NCBI RefSeq assembly: GCF_000006565.2
Contig: NC_031480.1
Span: 1,442,144-1,506,143, forward strand
Reading direction: 5' to 3'
DNA: 64,000 nucleotides
Origin: Toxoplasma gondii ME49
Taxonomy: Eukaryota > Apicomplexa > Conoidasida > Eucoccidiorida > Sarcocystidae
Position numbers and translations under genes: made by a program. The notes under the pieces are model-generated. The model was not told the origin of the DNA and did no database searches. It was given only the letters and a program-made list of their open reading frames with translations. Shown piece after piece: positions 47,401 through 64,000 of this stretch. Position 1 is the stretch's first letter, and every line of letters starts with the position of its first letter.

Positions 47401-50400
47401 TCGCGAACATGGAGACACATGCGAGTACCGGCAAGGCGCAAATGAACCCCGCGTCCATCTATCCTGCATCCACATGTGCGGTGTACAAACAGCACCTGGG
47501 ACCGAGCAGACACTCTTGCTCACCTGCCTACAGGTCTTGTCAGGAGAGTACCGACAACCGAAGAAATCTAAGACACAAGAGAGTGCAAGTAGACGCGGTC
47601 ACAGCCGCGAAAGGGAAGAGTCTGGTCTTTTCAAAGCGTCTAGCTTCAGCTGGTATCTGACTGGTATTGCATGTTTTGAGGGTGTCCTGCGTTGGTCTTC
47701 CTTTAGCTCAAAACGTCGTTGTTCTCACCGAGTGCCTCGATGTTTGCATTTTCTTCGCACACGCGCCAGACATGCAACGCCCCTCCCACGGGACACCTGC
47801 CACCTGTGACGAGGATGCTTCCGAATGTTCTTGCGACTTCTTCTCTCTTTGCTCTAAGCTGACGAATTATGTTGCCTCGGCCCTCTCCGGTTTGTCTCGT
47901 TTCTCCATCGCTGTCGCACCTTTTTTCTTCTTCTCGGCGCGCGCTGGCTCCCCAGATCGCTCCTGAGCCTCCTCGCTCCTGGCGTCCTGAGTCTCTGTGC
48001 GCCATCTCGCGTGTCCAACCTCTGTCTCCCGAGGTGTCTCTTACTCTGGGGCTCCAAGAGCTCTCACAGGCTGGCTTGCATTCACTTTCTTCTTCCATGT
48101 AGAGGCAGAGTGGCGGCGCCGCAGACGCCGCGACCGCGGCCGCGGCTTCGATGGAACCCCAAGGCTGCTGGGCGAGAAGGAGAGAGGAGGACGGGAGGAG
48201 AGGCGAGAGACGCAGGCAGAGAATGTGGCTGTCGGTGACCAGAACGAGAGAAGGCTCCGAAGAAGCAGACCGAGAAGCAGTATCAACGACGGAGACACTC
48301 CAGCCTGCGAGACAGGCGAACTGCGATGGGAACCACGGAGCTGCGTGAGGCGGGGAACAGGAGGGCGAGAAAGTGGAGACCCACGTGGAAGGCAGGAGAG
48401 AAGGTGAGAAGGGATCTTTCGCCAGAGAAGGCGGACCAGCAGAAAACGCCGAAAGTGCGGAGGGGGGGAAGGACTGGGAGCGAGTAGAGGGAGGATGGGA
48501 GTGAAGGGTCAAGCCAGCAAAGTTCCGATATGCGTGAAAGCGAAGGATATCGCGAACGTGCAGAGATCTTTCTGAGCAAGCCGTTTGGGACGCAGTGTCT
48601 GTGCTTGCGAAGCCGGATATACCCTCCCAGGGACAGTCCACCCTTGAGACACGGCCTTCGCAAGAGTCAGGCTGACTCGTGTCTTCTCGCATATCATCAT
48701 TATCGGAGGGAGACCGGCGGGAGGGACGTCTGTGGGGAAACGAGAAACGCGGAGAAGGACAGTCGTCAGGCGACGGCAACGGCCTTGAAAGCGGATGATA
48801 GCCGACACGCGAAGGGTGGTCCTGGGCGCGCTGAGAGGGGCTTCTCTGCTCCACCTGTCTGCCGTCACCAGACAAATGTGGGTTCCCCGCGTGTGTGCAT
48901 TTCACCGCCTCAGACAGAGACCTCTCTCGAGCCGGACGATATACACGAAAGGCGGAGGAACGTCCCTGCGGACGCGAGAATGCATCTGCGTAGCTACTTC
49001 GGGGTGTACGTACAGGTCGATCCAGGACGCGGTCTGCGAAGGGAGCCCTGGACACGCGCCGCGGAGTTCTGTTTCTCTTGCCGACGGAGGTCAGCCGCCT
49101 CCAACTTGGATCGCTGGCGAGACCGTTCCTTCCACTCACCCGGGAACAGAGAGAACGGCTGCTGGCAGCTCGAGAAGAGAGAGTTCTCGCCGCTTCTAGA
49201 GGTGTTCGTTCTCTCTCGACACCGCGAAGAGCGTCCACTCTTCCATCGTCCCTCTCCCCTGACAAGGCCAGCGACTCGGAAGGTCTCCCTCGCTCTCCCG
49301 GCTCTCGTCGATCGTGCAGCTGCTCCCTCGCTTCTCCGTCTCTGCCTCGTGGCGTAGAGTTCCCCTTTGCATGTGTCGGAGGGCCCAGTCGATTCGCCAG
49401 AGGGCCTTCGCCTCTGCCAGGGAACCTTTCGCTTCTCTTCGAAGATGCGGGCTCCCGACGACTCCGCACGCGTCGGCGCGACACCTGCCCTGTGGTCCGC
49501 AGCAGAGTTAACAAGCCGTTCTTCGTCGCAGCGAGAAGTAGCGACTTTCTGAAGGGGAGAAGGAGACAGACCGCCGATGGCGAAGCAGGCGAAGACACTG
49601 AGAGGGCGCGAATGGCGGTCAAACCCCGGAAGACGAAGACGAGTCCGTCGGCGGTGCCCGCGAGGAGCTCTCGAGACTCTGCCAGGAACGCGGCCGCGGT
49701 GACAAGCGGAACGTGTGATGGATTTCGAGGTGACGAAGCGGGGAAACCTGGAAAGAGGAACGAAGGAAAAGAAGTGCCAGACGGGGCTTGGAGGGAACTG
49801 CGTTTCTGCGCTGAGACAACCCTGGAGCTACCACGAGAAGCTGTCGCAGGGCCGCCAACGGAGCGAAGCGACTGATTTCCGGGTGTACATACACCCTGTG
49901 AAGCACGCGCGGCGCCCGCTTCACGTGAGAGGAACGCCGGGCCGAAGCAACAGCTGCGGAACGAAGGGGGCGGGAATTCTGTTTCCTCCATTTTTCGGTT
50001 TCTGCGAGACGCCGCGCCTCCCTTCGCTCCCGGGACGCGCAACTTCGCTTCGCTCTCGCGTTGTTTCGTCTTAGGCACGACCGACCACAGCCGGAGGTGT
50101 CCCTGGCCGAAAGACGCGAAGCGGAGAGGCGCGGAAGTTGCGGGAAACCGCGACGCGTTTGCGGCGCATATTGTTGGCTCGACGGCGAGGCCGAGCACCG
50201 GCTGTCTGCCGCAGTCGACGACGAAGTCAGGCGCGAAGCGCGGAACCCCAGGCGAGACGTCGAAGCGCTCAGAGGTGCCGGGCAGCAAGCGAGATTGGGA
50301 ACCACTGGACGGCAGCGACAGGTGAGTCGCACGCGCCATAGACCGAGGCGTGTACGTCGAGGCGTTTTGTGCGAGTTTCGTCCGCAAATTCATGTACCCA

Positions 50401-51326
50401 AAGATCGAGTGTTTCCCGTCCTTCACCAGAAGCAACAGGCCCTGCGTTTGATCGGGGAGAAACGCCGAGGAGACGACGTCTGCGCGAGCCGCGAAGAGCA
50501 GCGGCAGCCGCGCCCGCTCTTTTACGGTGTATGGACACCACAGAGAAGCGAAGTGTGCCGAGTGGGGCGCAGGCCGCTGCGAGGAACAGACGAGACTGAG
50601 GGAACTGGAAAAAGACAGCGTTGTCACGAGGGCTGTGTGGACTCTGTAGACCCGTGGCGGGGAGGAAAACGAAGACCGCGCAGGCGAGACAGAAGCAGCA
50701 AACTGCAGGGACGCGACCGAAGACGAAGGGCCTCCCAAACCATCTGGATGGACCCGTTCACATCGCCGAAAACGGCGCTCTGCTTCACTCCCCCCCTGGG
50801 CAGCGTCTGCGCGTGCCGAGACACAAGGAGAGCCGCCTTCGGTTTGCACGGGCGAAACTAAGACACAGGCACCGCAACAGGTGAGGAGAAGCGCAGGCGA
50901 AGCACTGGAGACTCCTGAGTTATGTTCGCGCAAACCACGCGCCGCTTGACTGGGAGACGAGGCGGGGAAAGCGCATTCTGCGGACGCAGGGAAGGAGTGA
51001 GTGGGCGAAAAAGCAGACGCTGCTGTCGGGGCTGAGTTGTCGCAATGAGAAGACGCAGAAGAGGAAATCAGAAGCACCGTGTGCGGTGTATGTGTCGCGA
51101 ACGCTGATGTACAACTGACGAGATGCAGAGAAGGCGAGGAAACAGGCGAATGGGGGCAACGCTCAGGAGGTGGGCTCCGCGAACCCACGGGAGAATCCAA
51201 GGGCGACTCCGATCGACTGCAGCGCGAAGGAGCCGGTCTCCAAATGTCGTCTGTCTCTGGCCTCTCGTCATCGCCAGAAGCGTCAACGTCCGGCCCGGAG
51301 AAAAAGCCGGTTTCCTCTGTTACCAT
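41372..51326 (-). CDS. Giant WD40-repeat-like protein
   Basis: Exons 51326-47729, 46672-45393, 44912-44829, 43306-41976 and 41777-41372 join in phase to 2232 residues. Beta-propeller-like strands ending in aromatic/hydrophobic pairs recur: GQGHLRLWSV, LLAGTADGLVFVFRG, GGALHVWRV, LAVGCEDGSVWLFLL, LLCQTADGVLAAFSIPAG and SVSGRDGFLLVWDIS. The blades are separated by long Ser/Arg/Pro-rich insertions, as is common in this lineage. Start: ATG at 51326 is the first in its frame (MVTEETGFFSG), with no signal peptide. No enzyme motif is seen. Proteins of this layout are scaffolds, for example in cytoskeletal, transport or RNA assemblies; I cannot choose among these. The last exon could instead end at a donor near 41390 with a further exon. 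Confidence 0.75.
43648..43720. repeat. (TATG)n / (TACA)n microsatellite in a WD40-gene intron
   Basis: ATACATATATGCATATATG followed by seven TATG units, in the intron between exons 44912-44829 and 43306-41976. Confidence 0.85.
44399..44466. repeat. (TA)n microsatellite in a WD40-gene intron
   Basis: About 30 nt of pure TA repeat, a 15-nt gap, then a second degenerate TA block; same intron as the repeat at 43648. Confidence 0.85.
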
Positions 51327-51825
51327 TTTCTCGACTGTGCGGAAAGCGGGGATACGTGGGACAGAAAGGTGACAAGTGACAAAGAGAAGTTGGGGAGTAT
51401 GAGGCAAGATGTTTAAATGGCAGGGAAAGCAGCACGCACGAAAACCGATAACCGCCGACGGGGAGAGAATGCCAAAGCACAGAAAGGCTGCTTGAAAGAG
51501 AGCGGCCCGAACAGAGGGAGCGACAGGCGCCCGGGAGAGCTTTGGATTGACAACAGACGGCAGGCCGGTGTATGACAGATAGCGATGTTCTACAGTGAGG
51601 AGGGAGAAGGTGCGAGTGCATTGAGAAGCAAAGAAAAGCCGGTTCGGATGCAGAGGACTAAGAAGCTTCGTTTCTATCAGGAAATAAATTAATTGCTTGC
51701 TTCTGAGTCGAGGAGACTCGAGTGGAAGGTGGTCTCATCTCAGATTCCACAGCGAATGAAGCGCAGGAGAATCTACTGAAAGTGGGATTGGTGAAAAATG
51801 ACTAGAGCACACCCGCAGATACTCA

Positions 51826-51866
<41 letters not shown>

Positions 51867-53031
51867 TTACAATGTTATCGAAACGGTTGTGTATGGAGGG
51901 AAGTGACTGATGATAAACTCTTAACTCACACACGCGCCAATAAATGAGTAGGTGCGTATCGTAAATTGAGAGCTGTCCGTGATTAACTGTGTGTATTTGC
52001 ATTTGTATCTCGGCAGTGAGCCTGCCAATCATCTGCTGATTTTACCAACGGTGTGATCTCGTAGTTGCCCCGTTACTCGAAAGGTCGAGAAACGGACCAC
52101 CTGCCAATAAAAGCCTATCTTCTGAGGTCTGGGAGCCACTCTGGTGTAGAACCGAAGTGCCGTGGTGTCGCAACTCTTCAGTAGAATGCCGTTCTCAGCA
52201 AAAATTAAGTTGCGGGAATTTACGGGGGAAAGCCCTGTTTTCTGCGTGCCCGCGCCTGTTCCACTGCGCACACTGGATACGAACAGAGCAAGACGCCTCT
52301 AAAAGGACAACCACACCGTTTGTACGAGCTCCAGCTGTTCCAAGAGAATGCTTGCTTTCCTCGACCTTGAGAAAATCTGAAATACTCGCGTAAGGAAAGT
52401 GGGGAACAGCGATGTTGCGTGTTACCGTGTTACCGTGTCGCGTACACGAACCAATTCGAGTAATGAGAGAGGGGAATCCCCCTCAGGCACCGATGCCGCA
52501 CTTTTGAGTCCAGGAAGAGAACTGTTGCAAGTCACTGGAAAGCATTTTAGCTGTCCTGCAACAAAAAACCAGTGGGGAAAAAAAATCACCACAGCGTTAC
52601 CCCAGTGACCCGCTGGTGGGAGTTGAAGACTGGGAGAGCGACCGCATAACAGAATTTCGTCTGTTACTGACCCGCTTGCTTATCCGTCGCAAAAACAGAG
52701 GTCGGACCAATCTTCTTTTCAACAATTGGGGAGAAACATCGCAGAAATTGTCGTGCTCTGAGAACGAACGAGTAAACCACCGCTCCTCGTCGACCGTAGA
52801 CTCCCCAGCTGGCACATGCGCTTGCACCAAAAAGCGAGAAACAACACCTGAGCGACGTGGCGGGGAATTTTCGTGTTCTTCATGCCAACGAATCTTGTCT
52901 TGGCAGAAACAATTTCATTCCTCCAGAACAGAGGTTTCAGGTTGGCACGTTGTCCAGGAAGACGCCAACTTCGAGCCCCTGTGTGCGTCTCGCGAAAGTG
53001 CCACTAAATAGAGTTTTTAGAAGCTGGAACA

Positions 53032-53265
53032 ATGGGGTTTAGCAAACATAATCCCTTCCCCAAATCCTCAATTAAGGACTATCTCGATGGTTGTAAAAGT
53101 CCCGAGGCTTCTGATTGGTCAATTGGAGGCCTTGCTGTTCTTGGGGTCGGTAGTATCCTATATAATTCCGAAACCTATGGAGCGTTTGTTTCATGTCGTC
53201 AACGGGTTAACGGAATATCAATAACGAAGCTTTTCCGTGGAATATATTGCCATGAAGAGGCTTAG
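53032..53265 (+). CDS. Possible small single-pass membrane protein (77 codons)
   Basis: An ATG frame in the A+T-rich island. It has a polar start (NPFPKSSIKDYLDG), then a moderately hydrophobic stretch (WSIGGLAVLGVGSILY) that could span a membrane, and it ends in TAG. I do not recognise it. Size and shape would suit a small organellar membrane-complex subunit, but that is a guess. A second open frame of 66 codons without an ATG start (53268-53468) follows directly in the same frame class. Confidence 0.2.
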   Translation: MGFSKHNPFPKSSIKDYLDGCKSPEASDWSIGGLAVLGVGSILYNSETYGAFVSCRQRVNGISITKLFRGIYCHEEA

Positions 53266-54609
53266 TAGTGCTACCGGAAGATCACATGATACAGTCCCAG
53301 CCCAATGGTACAGGAAGTAAGGGTCGTGTCAGTTCTGGGGAAGACTTTCTTTTGCTGAAGCGCCAGGTCATGTCAGTGCCCAGCCCTTTGCACGACTTAC
53401 CGCACCACTATCCGAAACCATTTGATGAACAACACAACAGTCTAGCCACTCCCGAAACCTGCAACTAATGGAATAATCCTTCTACGGTTTATACCTACTT
53501 GCCTAAACAAACTGACGACTTGTTTGTTTACAAGTTGTACCGTTAAATTAAACAGTGTCCCGCCCTCGATGCTCTTTCGTGTCACTAGCGTTTAACTCCA
53601 TTTGAAGGAATAGCAACATGCTGGTTCCTAGAATACCGACTCTGACTCGCGTTATGCGTCGCAGCCAATCAGAATTATTACTGCAGCTACACCCATCTGG
53701 ACTGTGCAAGGTAGAAGCTGCCGGGAAAAACAAGCACACAACTTTCCAAAGAGAAAATCGGAACTGCGGTTCATGCACCAGGAGTTGACAGGTTTCGGCA
53801 AGACAGACAAGGGGAGCGATCAGTATTATGTAGTTGTGAAAGAGTGCAGTCGGGAGGACGACTAGAACGGGAATCTTCGAGGAAACCAAGTGCCTGCTTG
53901 TACCTCAGATTCCCTTCTCGCAAATCGGTGAAGTCAATGAGGACAGAGAAACGCAAATCACTTTGACTGAGCCCCTTAAGCTGCCGCAAAACCTACTCAT
54001 TATTCAATTGTCACTGCGTCTCTGCCTGTGCGTATATATGTATCTATATATATGTATATTGTGCCTTTGAAGATGCAACCTGTCTTCGACCTCCATCGGC
54101 ATCCACAGGTTCTTCTATCGACATGTTCCCTTATCCATCTATATCGCTATATTCTAAGATCTGCCCCAGTGGAAACCGTGTCTGTACCGCTGTTGGCATT
54201 TCAATCAATTCTTGTATCAGTACAGATAAAAGTGTCTGTCCAGCTGTCTGTGGACATCCGTGTTTGCGTTTTTCGCAAGTTACTAAGCACTCAGGAAAAC
54301 GTCGCCCTGCTCGGCCTGGGAGAACTCTGAAGGCTCTTTCTCACCCCTCTGTGAGAGCCTTTGTTGACACGTGTTGCATGCGTTTTGCGTAAGAAAACAA
54401 CGCGAGTCAGGGTTCCCTTCTTTGAAAAGATACTTGAAAATGACAACCGCAGGATGTAGAACTGTACTGACTTCTGATCAACAAAACAAACGCAGATGCC
54501 TACCTGCGTTCCAAATCCCACGACAAACATACACATATGTATCTGTATAGAATGGCCTACAGGCGAACATCCTTATTTATGTCCATGCATGCATTTACAC
54601 CACTACAAA

Positions 54610-54614
54610 TTTAT

Positions 54615-54646
<32 letters not shown>

Positions 54647-54647
54647 G
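54610..54647. repeat. (TA)n microsatellite just downstream of the helical-repeat gene
   Basis: TATACATACATACATATA running into about 22 nt of TA repeat, 26 nt past the stop codon at 54673 (gene orientation), so within the 3' UTR. Confidence 0.85.
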
Positions 54648-54672
54648 TTGTTGACACTGCGGAGAACGGGTT

Positions 54673-64000
<9,328 letters not shown>

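Larger units (their letters stand above)
51327..54672. other. Intergenic region upstream of the WD40 gene
   Basis: About 3.3 kb between the WD40 gene start and the 3' end of the next minus-strand gene. It holds a (TA)n array at 51826-51867 and another at 54610-54647, and it is more A+T-rich than its surroundings from about 52000 to 54500. The part next to 51326 should contain the WD40 promoter. A 77-codon ATG frame at 53032-53265 (plus) is annotated separately. No RNA gene or transposon recognised. Confidence 0.5.

Noticed and set aside
49078..50861. Two plus-strand frames of about 265 codons
   Set aside because: They are antisense to WD40 exon 1. Arg/Ser-rich composition explains their openness.
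53515..53540. Small inverted repeat ACTTG...CAAGT
   Set aside because: A five-base stem with an eight-base loop is too short to mean anything alone.
52000..54500. Mitochondrial DNA insertion in the A+T-rich island
   Set aside because: I could not match any stretch to cytochrome b, cox genes or rRNA fragments by eye, so it is not called.

Overview
The window is nuclear DNA of a coccidian apicomplexan, almost certainly Toxoplasma gondii. The single-exon gene at 36476-37525 encodes a 349-residue protein that I recognise as the microneme adhesin-escorter MIC6: three EGF modules, an acidic stalk, an IAGG-type transmembrane segment, an EIEYE tail motif and a Trp near the C-terminus. The other genes have the matching style: GT-AG introns, long Ser/Pro/Ala-rich insertions, and (TA)n microsatellites in introns. 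I built the gene models by hand from splice consensus and reading-phase continuity. Exon edges may be off by a base, and no transcript data were available.

Layout. (1) 1-14125, minus: the 5' part, about 1750 codons, of a eukaryotic multidomain acetyl-CoA carboxylase (biotin carboxylase, biotin carrier, central region). Its carboxyltransferase half lies off the left edge. (2) 14126-21033: a long stretch without a secure gene, holding one 340-codon open frame and a candidate structured RNA. (3) 21034-26697, plus: a divergent protein kinase with MRD and DPG in place of HRD and DFG. (4) 28250-32054, minus: an alpha/beta hydrolase of bacterial type behind an N-terminal hydrophobic leader. (5) 33191-35016, plus: a stand-alone PITH-domain protein. 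(6) 36476-37525, minus: MIC6. (7) 38628-40759, plus: a predicted secreted LamG/concanavalin-like protein in 13 exons, ten of whose twelve introns are only about 43-64 nt. (8) 41372-51326, minus: a 2232-residue WD40-type protein. (9) 54673 to beyond 64000, minus: a very large helical-repeat protein whose 5' end is off the right edge.

The genes do not form an operon or one pathway. ACC supplies malonyl-CoA for fatty-acid synthesis or elongation. MIC6 is the membrane escorter of the MIC1-MIC4 adhesin complex. The LamG protein, divergently transcribed from MIC6 across about 1.1 kb, is a plausible secretory-pathway neighbour. The PITH protein and the hydrolase form a second head-to-head pair across about 1.1 kb.

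The items I would look at first are the micro-intron LamG gene with its unfamiliar Cys-rich C-terminal module, the nested hairpins at 17464-17627, the two long open frames that no gene explains (15794-16816 minus and 32291-33160 plus), and a recurring GTGTACRTACAC near-palindrome in coding exons.
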